Below, in pieces: positions 54,161-64,000 of a stretch of DNA of 64,000 nucleotides. The notes below the pieces were generated by a model. It ran no database searches, was not told the origin of the DNA, and saw nothing but the letters and a program-made list of their open reading frames with translations. The number at the start of each line of letters is the position of its first letter. Position 1 is the first letter of the stretch. Location of the stretch: contig JAWWNJ010000173.1 in assembly GCA_037176885.1 (NCBI GenBank), positions 372,001-436,000 on the forward strand, given 5' to 3'. This DNA comes from Favolaschia claudopus (Eukaryota; Basidiomycota; Agaricomycetes; Agaricales; Mycenaceae). Made by a program: the position numbers and the translations under genes.

Positions 54161-56476
54161 TACATGTAGCCCACTGGTGTCCCTCCTCTGGCTATCCATT
54201 ATTCTATCTATATTTTCTTGGATTCTTTTCATTTGTCGTGCGCGACGCTGAACGTCGCGGTGTTGTGGCAATAATCAACTGAATTCCACCCAAGCCTCAC
54301 AGCCCAATCAAGGCCTGCGCCGATAGAGGAAACGCGGTCACGAGACCCTTCATTGTCGTCCCCGTTAGTTCTTCTGCTTGCCCTTCTCGCATCTGGTATT
54401 GTCTGGGCATCTCAGATCCTGCCGTTTGTGGGGTTTTGAAAGTTCACGTTGACGTTCTCGATGTCAGCTTCGTCTGTAGGTTATCGCACCGGCCCGCCCT
54501 CCGCTCTCGAAGGAACCTTCAAGGTCAACGCGATAAGATACCGCGACGTCGAGCGATAACAGGCGATAACCAGCTGAATGGTCGTCGCTTGTCGTCGCCG
54601 TTAACGGTTAATAAGGATGGCATATGCGACGGGAGATCATTCCGACATGGGTACCGTACCTGGGGTAATTTAAATCGAAAGGATCAGACTCGGAGGCGCT
54701 AAACTAATCTGGGTCGGTCAGGTTCCATGGGGGCACTGGCAGATGATTTTCCGCTTGTGGAACCTGGGGAAGGAAGGAAGGAGGGGGATTGGGGTTTGTG
54801 GGGTTTGCGGGGTTCGGAACCGAGGGGGGAGGGACTTGAGAATCTTGAAGAGCAAAGCATACGGACCTCGCAGGAGCGCTTGAATTAAATCTTTGTCTGC
54901 GGTCTGACATTCAATGTTAGTGAGAATGTATTTCTTGGACCTTGGACGTAGTGCAAGGCTGATTTGGGCCCGTGGTCTGAATCCAGGTACTTAGTTATCG
55001 TAAGACAGCACGTTGATAAACAAAACGAGGTTCCCCCCCAACCCTTAACAGCAGCAACGAAATGTGCGTAAAAGCCCCGTGCTAAATGAGGGCCCCGTCG
55101 ATTGCTTGAGCTCTGTTGTTATTGGCAGTCCAATTGAATCCCTACACGTTCTCGAGAAATACTCTCACCCATAACCGCCTACGCATCACCTTCACGAATC
55201 ACGGCCGAGCTCTCAAGTCGCCGAAAGACAGCGAAGAGCGCTGTCAACGCAACTGAGACTCCTTCCCTCTCCAGCTTCTCTCCTCCCACAGTCTTCTCAC
55301 TCTCACTCTTCCTCTCCTCCTTCTCCTTCTCACGTACCGTTCCTCTTGCCTGTCCTAGATCTAGACGACGATGGGCCTTCGGGATCACGGAAGCAGAAGC
55401 AGAAGTGGTGTCAATTGTCGTCCATGGGTTCTTGGGCAGTGGAAGCATGGGAAGGAAGCATCAATCCCAAGGCTTCTTACTTCCGTGTGTGTCAAGTGTC
55501 GAGTGTCAGACTTAATGGGCGCTACTAGATGGATCACAGAAAAAGTCGAGAGATGAAGAGGGTGCAGTCGGAGAATCAGAGAGGGCGCAGTTGAAGGCGG
55601 AGATGAAGTGAAGCAGTGGACGTCGGAGTTCGGGGCTAAGATCCGTCTAGGTCTAGCCAAGGATTGTCGTCGTCGAAATGAGGTGAGGGTGAGGTGAGGG
55701 TTGTTGCAATTGCCGGTCGAGTTATGTTATTGCGTTACTTACGGGATTCCTAGATTATTGAATGGCGGAGACCGACCGCAAGGAGGAGAGCGAGTATTGA
55801 TGGAGGGGAATGAAACGCTCCCGGTGAAGAGAGGGTGAAAAAAAGTCGTACTTGGGCCAGACACACAGATGCCGAAGCCCGAGGTATGGTTAGTTCCGAG
55901 TCCCGAGTCGATATTGAATTGAATTGGAGGTGCCGCCGTTCCGAGGGATAATTGAAAGACGCGGCGGCGGACCAATTGCAACGAGCGGGAGCAAGATGGG
56001 AGAGACCGTGTTTGAGGCTCCGGGTAGCGGGATAGACAGAATACAGTAATTTAGACTCGACGAGATTTGCGTGCGTGCTCCGGACGTGCAGCAGCTAATT
56101 TGGTGGGCGGGTTGAATGACAGACAGACAGATCGGGATGGACGTTGGACTCGGTGAGAGGTGTGAAAAAAGTGATTATGAAATCTGAACGATCTGAACAG
56201 CAAGGACGGCGCCGGCAGGATGGATGGATGGGATGGAATGGACGAAAATGGAATGAGGAGAGTTTGTTTTTTTCGGGACAAGTGGGACAAGTGAAAGAGG
56301 AGAGAGCTTCGAATCGGGTGGGTCCGAGATTAGATGAGGGATGTCGGACCGGAAGTAAGTTAGAGAAGAAGCAAAGATGCATATACGCGCGGAACCGTTT
56401 CGCAGCTATTGCGGCCGCGGCTGTATGAGACAAAATTTTGTCTGGAGGAGGTCGAGGATCCGAGGGCGGTGAGTGT
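54161..56476. other. Gene-poor tract, low-confidence short frames only
   Basis: This holds no gene that can be named. A minus-strand frame at 54704-54910 begins MSDRRQRFNSSAPAR in a reasonable context and contains Pro-rich sequence with possible splice sites. It could be a short real gene or the first exon of one. Minus frames at 55179-55448 and 55739-55981 lack motifs. Ser/Pro-rich C/T tracts make chance frames common here. Confidence 0.35.
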
Positions 56477-56924
56477 GTAGGCAGAGGACCCCGGATAATT
56501 CACCCAAATGCCTGTTCCAAATCCTGACAAATTTCGGAAAATTTTGGCGTTTGGCCTGTGTCAAATCCTGACAAAAGTGGGCCAATATGCGTCAAGGCCT
56601 GTGTCAGATCCTGACAACTTTGCGGCCAGCCGCGCTTCAACTTTTGTCGATCTGTGATTTTTGGCGGGAATGGATACGAAATTGGCCTAATTGAAGGTCA
56701 ATCGCGTGCAGGGAGCCAGATTTGCTCAGAAAACACCTTTTTGAGAGGTTTTTGGGCAAAAAAATGGCGCTTGGCGGTTAATTCCCACAAATTTGATCGG
56801 AAAATTGCCCGAAGGCCTGTTCCAATCCTGACAAAATCGGGCAAAAATCGAATTTTCAGTCCTGACAACTTGGACCTCGAGCGGAACAGGCATTTTGGTG
56901 TAATGTCCGGGGTCCTGTAGGCAG
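56477..56924. mobile_element. 432-bp MITE with perfect 8-bp target duplication
   Basis: The element 56485-56916 is flanked by GTAGGCAG at 56477-56484 and 56917-56924. Its ends are inverted repeats: AGGACCCCGGATAATTCACC on the left and AGGACCCCGGACATTACACC on the right read inverted, continuing into AAATGCCTGTTCC. Inside, GCCTGT(T/G)(T/C)CA(A/G)ATCCTGACAA is repeated at least three times directly. No protein is encoded. An 8-bp duplication fits hAT-type transposition, though P and Merlin elements also give 8 bp. Confidence 0.88.
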
Positions 56925-57840
56925 TCGGAGCATGCAGACGTCGGGCATCGGGCTGAAGCTCGTGAACGCCGTCGAGGAAAAGAGCCGAGGAAATGTATCC
57001 GGAGAGTCAAACAAGAGTCAGATTGGTGGGTCTAGAGTGGGATAGACTGACCGTCGGCGCGGCTGTTGCGAGATTGTTGATGGTCGAACACACAGTGTGC
57101 TTCAATACGCGAGCGAACGCGCAGCGTGGAACACGCAGATGAAATTGAAAATTGTGTTGCGGGTAACACAAGATTGATGTCAGGTAATAAGCTTGGCTTT
57201 TTTCGCGGGCGTCGAAGGCCACGATGGGACGAGCAGCAGCGACGTTGAGGAGAATGTAAGTAGACTGAGCCATATCCGGGGATCAGTGCTACTGGATCAG
57301 TGGGGATTGTTGAAAATGAAAAAATGGGTGCTGCGGGGGAGGAGTGGGGTAAAATGAGGACACATAGCCGGCCAGGAACATCGCCATCAGGTAACGCCGT
57401 TGTTTGCGGCATTTCTTCCGGCTAACCAGAAAGCTCGTTGCAAATTTTTTTGCTGAAGCTGTATTTTGGAAATGCGACTCCTTTTTTGCATGGTTTTCGA
57501 TCGAAAAACGCGATCGACGAGGCAACTCTCCACGTGTCAATATTCTGCATCTTGCTCTTCCTCACGAGCTTGATACAACGGACGCAAAAATGTGCAGAAA
57601 GTAGCGAGGAACAATCAACTTAGGCGATGAAATTGATGGGATCTGGTGACAGCTGGAGTTGAATCAAACTTGGATCAACATTTTATGGACCTTGTGATCC
57701 TCTTCCATGCGCTTCTCGGTTTGGCGTGTGGTGATGGCGCTGTTGGGGTATAAGAACCCGCGTCGGTCGTTGATCTCCTCGTCTTGTCCCTCTTCTCTTC
57801 CCACTTCCCAGAAGCTCAGACAGACAGACAGCAGCCCAAC
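56925..57840. other. Intergenic region upstream of the sugar transporter
   Basis: A minus-strand frame (57007-57273) beginning MAQSTYILLNVAAARPIVAF is open, but its continuation shows no motif and no paralogue was seen. The last 150 nt (CTCGTCTTGTCCCTCTTCTC) are pyrimidine-rich, typical of the transcription start region of the following gene. Confidence 0.4.
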
Positions 57841-59928
57841 ATGCCCGGAGGCGCAGTCGTACTCGGTACCACCGACACAGATCGGATTGAGGCCCCGGTC
57901 ACTATCAAGACCTACCTCATGTGTGTTTTCGCCGCCTTTGGCGGTATCTTCTTCGGCTACGATACAGGTTGGATGGGTGGTGTTCTCGGTATGCCATACT
58001 TCATCCAGATGTACACCCACAAGCCCTACCCTCCCGAACCCTTCGACGCCGCCCACCTCCCCGCTGACTTTGCCCTCCCCGCATGGGAGAAGAGTTTGAT
58101 GACCTCCATCCTCTCCGCCGGCACTTTCTTCGGCGCCCTCGTCGCTGGTGATATCGCTGATGTTGTCGGTCGTCGTCCCACGATCATCATGGGTTGCTTC
58201 ATCTTCGCCGTTGGCTGTATTCTCGAAATCGCTCCCAAGGACGCCCTCGCTGCCTTCGTCATCGGTCGTCTCGTTGCCGGTGGTGGTGTCGGTTTCATCT
58301 CCGCCATTATCATTCTGTACATGTCCGAGATTGCGCCCAAGAAGGTTCGCTTTACTTTTTCTAGTTTTTTTTCTTCTCGTTTCTGACTTTTTTCCTCAGG
58401 TCCGTGGCGCTCTCGTCTCTGGATATCAATTCTGCATCACCATTGGTATCCTCCTCGCCAACTGTGTCGTGTACGCTACTCAAGATCGTCTCGACACTGG
58501 CTCGTTCCGTATTCCCATTGGTGAGTTGGAGTCTTGGCATCATTTCCTCTCACTCAACCCGCATTTTCAGGTGTCCAGTTCCTCTGGTCTATCATTCTCG
58601 GTTTCGGTCTCTTCTTCCTCCCCGAGAGTCCCCGTTTCTGGGCTCGCAAGGGTGACATTGAAAAGGCGACCGTCGCATTAGCCACTGTGAGTTTTTATAG
58701 TTCGTTTCATGACTCTTTTCCAAATAGTTGCAATTTTCCAGGTCCGTGACCAACCCCGCGACAGCGACTACGTCCAGGATGAGCTTGCTGAAATTATTGC
58801 CAACTTGGAGTTCGAGCGCGCGCACATCCCCTCGGTGCGTTCTATTTAATAAGATTCGTTTTTCCCAACGCTGACTTTCTCGGGATAGTCTGGCTACGTC
58901 AGCTCTTGGCTCGCCTGCTTCAAGGGTTCTCTCTTCGATGGTTCCAGCAACATCCGTCGTACCATTGTCGGCACTGGTGCGTTTTTCTTTTTTGACTCTC
59001 GTTTCCGCGATCGCTAACACACGTTCCAGGTCTCCAATGTGCTCAGCAGTTCACCGGTATCAACTTCATCTTCTACTGTACGTTTCTTTTTTTTACCCAT
59101 ACACCGATTTCGCGTTAATTTCCCCTCCATAGTCGGTACTTCGTTCTTCCAAACCCTCGGCACGATCGACAACCCCTTCCTCATCGCCCTCATCACCACC
59201 CTCGTCAACGTCCTGTCCACCCCCATCTCGTTCTACATCATCGAGAAGTACGGCCGTCGGCGCATCCTGCTCATCGGTGGTACCTCCATGGTTATCTGCC
59301 AGTTCATCGTCGCCATCGTTGGGACGGCCGCACCCCATGCGCAGGTTCCTGGAGGCAACCCCCCGGCGGTTAAGGCTGAGATTGCTTTGATTTGCTTGAA
59401 CATTGCGTCCTTTGCGACGACGTGGGGTCCTGCTGCGTGGGTCGTTGTTGGCGAGCTGTTCCCGCTGCCTATTCGTTCGCGCGGTGTTGGTATGTCGACC
59501 GCTTCGAATTGGTGCGTCCATTTGTTTTTTTCTTTGCCTCGACAGGGTACTGACGACGACTATCTTAGGTTCTGGAACTGCATCATCGGTGTCATCACGC
59601 CCTACTTCGTCTCCGCCGACAAGCTCAACCTCGGCCCCAAGGTGTTCTTCATCTGGGGTTCGACGGCCATGCTCTCGACGCTGTTCGCTTACTTCTTCGT
59701 CTCTGAGACTAAGGGGTTGAGTTTGGAGCAGGTGTGTTTTCTTTCTTTCTTTTATTTCTATCTTCGCATGCTAACCATCTCACTTCCTCTTAGGTCGACC
59801 AAATGCTCGCCGAGACCACCCCCCGTACCTCCTCCGGCTGGAAGCCCCACACAACATGGGCGTCGGCTGAGGGTAAGGTGCACCAGGCGGAGCACGAGGG
59901 GTCCGTGCAGGAGAAGGTCGAAGCTTAA
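57841..59928 (+). CDS. MFS sugar (hexose-type) transporter
   Basis: This is a plasma-membrane 12-helix sugar porter. The ATG at 57841 gives a short N-tail, then YLMCVFAAFGGIFFGYDTGW (helix 1). The loop motif VVGRRPTIIMG and IGRLVAGGGVGFIS follow, then MSEIAPKKVRGALVSGYQF, the PESPRFWARKG signature after helix 6, GLQCAQQFTGINFIFY (helix 7, QQFTGINF sugar-binding), EKYGRRRILLIGG, WGPAAWVVVGELFPLPIRSR and FFVSETKGLSLEQVD after helix 12. All family signatures are intact. The resemblance is to HXT/monosaccharide transporters, with no long sensor-type tail, so transport and not sensing is likely. Introns are short and numerous. The coding sequence uses C-ending codons heavily (CTC, ATC, GTC), suggesting high expression. 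Confidence 0.92.
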
Positions 59929-62616
59929 GCTCATCGCTTTCACCCGATACCTACGACATAAAGAAAGACCAATGGCACTATGGGTATTATTTTAGTAGAA
60001 AGACAACACAAAACTGATGACACACCTGCATTGAAATGGGATTACTTACCCACCTACTACTACTATATACTTACGCGTCGTTTTTGTGCATTTCTTTTGT
60101 TAGTTTTAATGATTGATTTTCGTTGTTTCGCTTTTTGGGTGGGGTTTTGGTGTATGAATACGTTACGATAATACATTGAATACCATTTTGACGTGCTGAA
60201 GAGTAGACCTTGAAGCTTGAGTTCTGGAAGCGTTTTGGAGCTTGTTTGTCTCGACTGCGATTACGGTCGCAGAGTCATTGCGATGGAATAACTCAATGGT
60301 TGTGACACTTGGGTAGTCGTCGACTTGTGGCAAATAATGTTCTATATATGTACCCGCGAATCGTCGCCAAGCCGTACCACTTTTCCCTTGAACTATTCTC
60401 CAGCTTTCACTACCTACTACACAAGGCAGCTGTGTATACGATATTTCCTCTCTCTAACGTCCTCTCAGAGGGCCCTCTTCGAAGCCAGATGATCGCAACA
60501 ACATAACTTCGACCGCGCCCAAGACAACGCCTGACCTTCCCGCCAACCGACACACAATAACGCCCAACTCCACTCCTGGATGACCACGAACAAAGCGAAT
60601 CAACGACGGCAATGGCAGAGCCCCGACAAGCATCCCGACGATCACTCGTGTCGAGTACTGAGCGGCTTCGTGCAGCGATCCCGTCGGTAGGCTCGTTCAC
60701 TTGCACGCGGGCGCACGTCCATGCATGCACTATCGCCATCTCGGGTGGTGCTTCGAGTTGTGCTTTGGCTTTTGATGTCAGACGGACCTGCGAGCGTCCC
60801 GCGTTCATGAAATGCTTGCCGTCGTACATGTGACAGTCATATTCTCAGAACAAGCCGGCCATGGATGGGAGCCAGACCGAGGAATTGACAGGGAAGGTTG
60901 GGTGGCGAGGAGATGGTGCTGCCGAGGTCGGGAGGGTCGGTTGTTCTGGAAGTTGGTGTGGGGTTGCGTTCTGCGCATATGACTTTGCCATTCATTTGGA
61001 TGAGCGCGACAGCGTCGGGGTCCACACTATACGCGTCTCTGCAACAAACGAGTTGGCCAACGAGTTTCCAAAGTCTGCATCGAGTCTGATCAGGCCTTCG
61101 ATGTCGTGATACGACTCTGGGCCTCGAGGACGGAGGGGGACTACTTGAACAGGTTTCGATTGAGGGAAGGGTTGAAGGATGCTGCTTGCTGTGTCTGAGC
61201 TGGCCATTTAACGTGTCCGGTCATAAGTAACAGAATATCGGAGAAGTCTAGAAGTAGCGCCCTGTCGAGAACACGCTTCGCCATCTCATCCAGAGCTAGG
61301 GTCTCAATATGGCGGTACGTCCATGAAGACGCGTTGAACGGAATATAGTGCGATAAGATAACTTTCCGTTGGCAAGGTGTGGATGGTGAAGAAAGAGGGC
61401 CGAAAGTCTCATCTTCGGCTCAGGCGTCGATACGAAAAGAACTCGATTTCCAATGGCCTGAATGGCCGGCTGGCGGGGGTCGCGTCCCAAGAGGTCTGGG
61501 TCCGAATCCCAGCCTTGATATATAATGCCAGAACTGCAATGAGGGAAATCTTGCAGATTTTGCCTGCTAGATCTCCAGGTGAGGGAGATTTCGATTGTAC
61601 GCTTTCTCTGTGAGCGGAAGATGATAGAGATACTTCTAGAGTACAGAAATTCGTGGTCTTTGACCGTTGGAAATCGTGTCTGCTGAATGCAGAGGAGGAA
61701 GTTGTGCAGACGAAAGTAGACCGCTTGCGGCAGATTCGCTGGACCGGACGCGAAGGGGTGCGGGCAGTGAACCTGGCAAAAAAGGAAGCGCAGCGGGCCA
61801 ATTCCAGTACGCCCGATTCTTGGGTCTTCGAAGGGGATATGACCAAATTCGCCAAGCGTGAAGAGAGACAGAGAAGCAATGTGTGTGTGGGGGCCCTGGG
61901 GCCAAAAATCAGCCTGAATACGGGCGAGGATGTAGAGAACAAGTGGAGAATGCACGACACTGGTTCAAGTTGGACACTGGCACGGATGAAGCATGTCACA
62001 GTCCGGTCACACGTCACAGCGTGCTATCTAATCTGCCCTTATCTCCCACTTAAGCCTTGTCTCACACCAAGCGGGAACCTCGGTCGCGGGTTTCCAACAA
62101 ACCCGTATATAGCAGTCCGGAATTCGATAGTTCAACGAAGCGAGAAAGAAACAGCCGGCAAACGAGACTAGCGACTCGGAACCGCGATCTTAGACAATTG
62201 CAAGTGCGCGTCGTCCTACGGTAGTTTTGAATTTAAATTGCCTGCAGATGATCCTCGCAACTCGTCGCGTCGTCGTCAATAGTAAGTTCAACAAGCTGGG
62301 TTGTCGGTATCTCATTTGAAGACCACAGGATTCGCCCAAGTTTTGAGTGTGTGAAATGAACCTCGCGCCGATCCGGAGACTTTTTCGAAACGCGGTCATC
62401 ATACTGCGTGACACAGCGACGAAATTCAACTTCAAGCTTGTGATCTCTCCGACCACTCACGGACTTGAAGAATTTCGCCATAGCCCGTTCTGCTATATCA
62501 AGACGGCGATGGCTGTCAAATAATGCTTGTTGAGCACTCCCCATGCCGGCAGCAGTCTACTCGATATATTGTGCGTCGATCGCCGTCCAATCCCCCAAAA
62601 TACTTCAAGCTCTACC
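59929..62616. other. Gene-poor tract, no gene confidently supported
   Basis: Long frames exist on both strands (minus 60410-60829 and 60992-61207, minus 61296-61955, plus 61653-62171, minus 62233-62544) but overlap each other, lack motifs and have no paralogue here. The most gene-like are the minus frames at 60837-61207 (MASSDTASSILQPFPQSKPV) and 62233-62544 (MGSAQQALFDSHRRLDIAER), the latter divergent from TF2. A pol III-like B-box element lies near 61500 (see rejected items). Confidence 0.35.
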
Positions 62617-64000
62617 ATGGCAAAAGGGAGTCGTGGTCCGTATGCCGTGGAAGCCTGTACCGTGTGTAGAGCAAAGTGCGGTTCCTGGATGTCAGGGAGT
62701 GCTATCTACTAATCCTCCTTTCTACCGCTACAGAAAGTCCAAGTGCAACGGAGTGAAGCCAGTTTGCGGATCCTGTGCATCGTCTGGCCGGCATAGTGAG
62801 GTTTGTCTGTCTCTTAGCTGACTCTACTTGGTTTCATGCTCATTCGGAAGCGATAGTGTGCATGGGGACGCGAAGCCTCCCGCAAGTCGCGAATGGAAGC
62901 GGAACTACGGAAACGCCTCGAATCATTGCAGGCTTACGTCGATTTGCTCGAAAATATGCTGAAGAAGTGCGTCTGTCAAGATTCATCTGCGCACCTGGAG
63001 CTTCGGCCGCAAAGCTCAGGAGACGTTTCTGGACCGGATGGAGGGCTTACTAGTGATTCCGACTATGACACGGACGCGGCACCGGATTCCGACGAAGAAA
63101 TCACTCGAGACCTGACGATGCCGGTGCAGCGTTTGAAGGTAAGGGCAGGTTTTTTGTAGCGCTCTCTATATTGACTGCATTGGCTGTAGCTGGACGATCG
63201 TAGCGGCAGTCTCTTGTACCAGGCTGTTACAGCGCCGACCATCATCACCTCCAAGAACAAACCGCCGACCGAGATTCCCCGACCCCCACCGTTTGACGAT
63301 CCAAATGCTACCTACGTATTGCAGCTGGACGACGTCGAACTAAGAGAAACTCACCCCGAGATTGACTGGTCGAGATATCTGCCCACTGAGGTTCCTCTAA
63401 CTCGACGAGAACACGACAAGTATGTCTCGCGCAGTCACGTTCTAATCAACCAATCTAACCTTCGATTTTTCAGAGTCCTCGACCTATCGTTCAGATTTTT
63501 CACAGCATGGACTCTCCGCGTCGTACCCCCGCTCTTCCTCAGAGACATGTACCGAGTTCTCAGTATTCCACGCTCCGAAAAACCGCCTAGAACGCCGCAC
63601 TATTCGCCTATGCTACACAACGCCATTCTAGCTATATCTACGATTTACTCCGATGATCCGCACATAAGGGACCCGAAGACGAGGCAATTCTTCGCGAAGA
63701 GAGCTAGGGATTATCTTGTAGTGGAGATCAAGAAGCCAAATATCAGCGTGGTGCATGCGGTGGGATTTATCGGAACGTATCTAGCGGACATTGGGGAGCA
63801 ACTCGAAGCTGAGCTATTTTTCGGTTCGTATGTGTGAATTGGAAGGCCGGATGATGTCCACTGACTGACGATCTCCAGGAATGAGCAGTCGATTGACCAT
63901 GTCTCGTGCGTAGCATTTTTACGAGATTATCATTGTCGCTCACATTATCCAGTTGGTCTTGCACTTGATTCGACGCCTTGGGTCAAGGCAGGCACCATCT
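62617..64000 (+). CDS. Zn2Cys6 fungal-specific transcription factor (TF2), 3'-partial
   Basis: This is a paralogue of TF1. The ATG at 62617 gives MAKGSRGPYAVEA and a zinc cluster joined over two introns: CTVCRAKKSKC, NGVKPVCGSC, ASSGRHSE and CAWGRE. A coil (LRKRLESLQAYVDLLENMLK) and an acidic linker (SDSDYDTDAAPDSDEEITRD) follow. Then the middle region: APTIITSKNKPPTEIPRP, EIDWSRYLPTEVPLTRREHD, FLRDMYRVLSIPRSEKPPRT and PHYSPMLHNAILAI. The last bases (LGLALDSTPWVKAG) match the TF1 segment, and the gene continues beyond the window. Exon borders coincide with TF1, showing duplication of an intron-containing gene. Targets unknown. Confidence 0.85.

Noticed and set aside
61445..61525. tRNA-like segment with a T-arm (CTGGGTCCGAATCCCAG) and an A-box-like TGGCCTGAATGG
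   Set aside because: The acceptor arms do not pair and no convincing anticodon stem-loop could be folded; at most a decayed tRNA or pol III promoter relic.
61296..62171. Long overlapping frames on both strands (219 and 172 codons)
   Set aside because: They overlap in antisense, lack motifs, signal features and paralogues, and one runs through the tRNA-like segment; likely chance frames.

Overview
The window is nuclear DNA of a filamentous basidiomycete, most likely an Agaricomycete. Protein-coding genes are dense and lie on both strands. Nearly all are split by many short (about 45-65 nt) GT-AG introns with CTAAC/CTGAC-type branch sites. The Zn2Cys6 cluster at 6.2-6.5 kb has a spacing and sequence typical of mushroom-forming fungi. 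There are no bacterial-type operons. Coordinates given for split genes are the span from start codon to stop codon.

Left part (1-9.8 kb): a 5'-truncated TAP-type serine hydrolase, a PBDC1/YPL225W-family protein, a Zn2Cys6/coiled-coil regulator, a kelch-type protein and a double GFA-domain protein. From 10.3 to 15.5 kb there is an M35 metalloprotease whose signal peptide, propeptide and entire upstream region are repeated head-to-head. This forms a 4.18-kb palindrome (arms 2,090 nt, 1-nt spacer, no difference seen) centred on base 13256. From 15.7 to 28.2 kb the sequence is repeat-rich: dispersed repeat R (copies at 15.7, 23.5 and 52.7 kb), repeat S (inverted pair at 19.6 and 27.0 kb) and a Helitron-like 3' end. 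Embedded in it are a CE1-type esterase, an SGNH hydrolase-like membrane protein and CYP51/ERG11.

Middle part (28.2-49 kb): mostly ordinary housekeeping and transport genes. These are a fungal transcription factor, a KPWE-motif (Pex39-like) peroxisomal candidate, a monocarboxylate-type MFS transporter, an ArfGAP, an IGHMBP2/Hcs1-type helicase, a nucleotide-sugar transporter divergent from MRE11, the exosome subunit RRP42 with a MITE in its first intron, and a tetraspan membrane protein.

Right part (50-64 kb): a second copy of the esterase block and of repeat R, in the opposite order to locus 1. A gene-poor tract follows, containing a 432-bp MITE with a perfect 8-bp target duplication, then a hexose-type MFS transporter, another gene-poor tract, and the 5' part of a paralogue of the 28-31 kb transcription factor running off the right edge.

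The genes do not form one pathway. The clearest themes are secreted or surface hydrolysis plus sugar and carboxylate uptake, and genome maintenance and RNA processing. The most unusual material is structural: the giant palindrome, the two rearranged R/E duplications, the intron-like modules repeated inside R, and two well-delimited MITEs.
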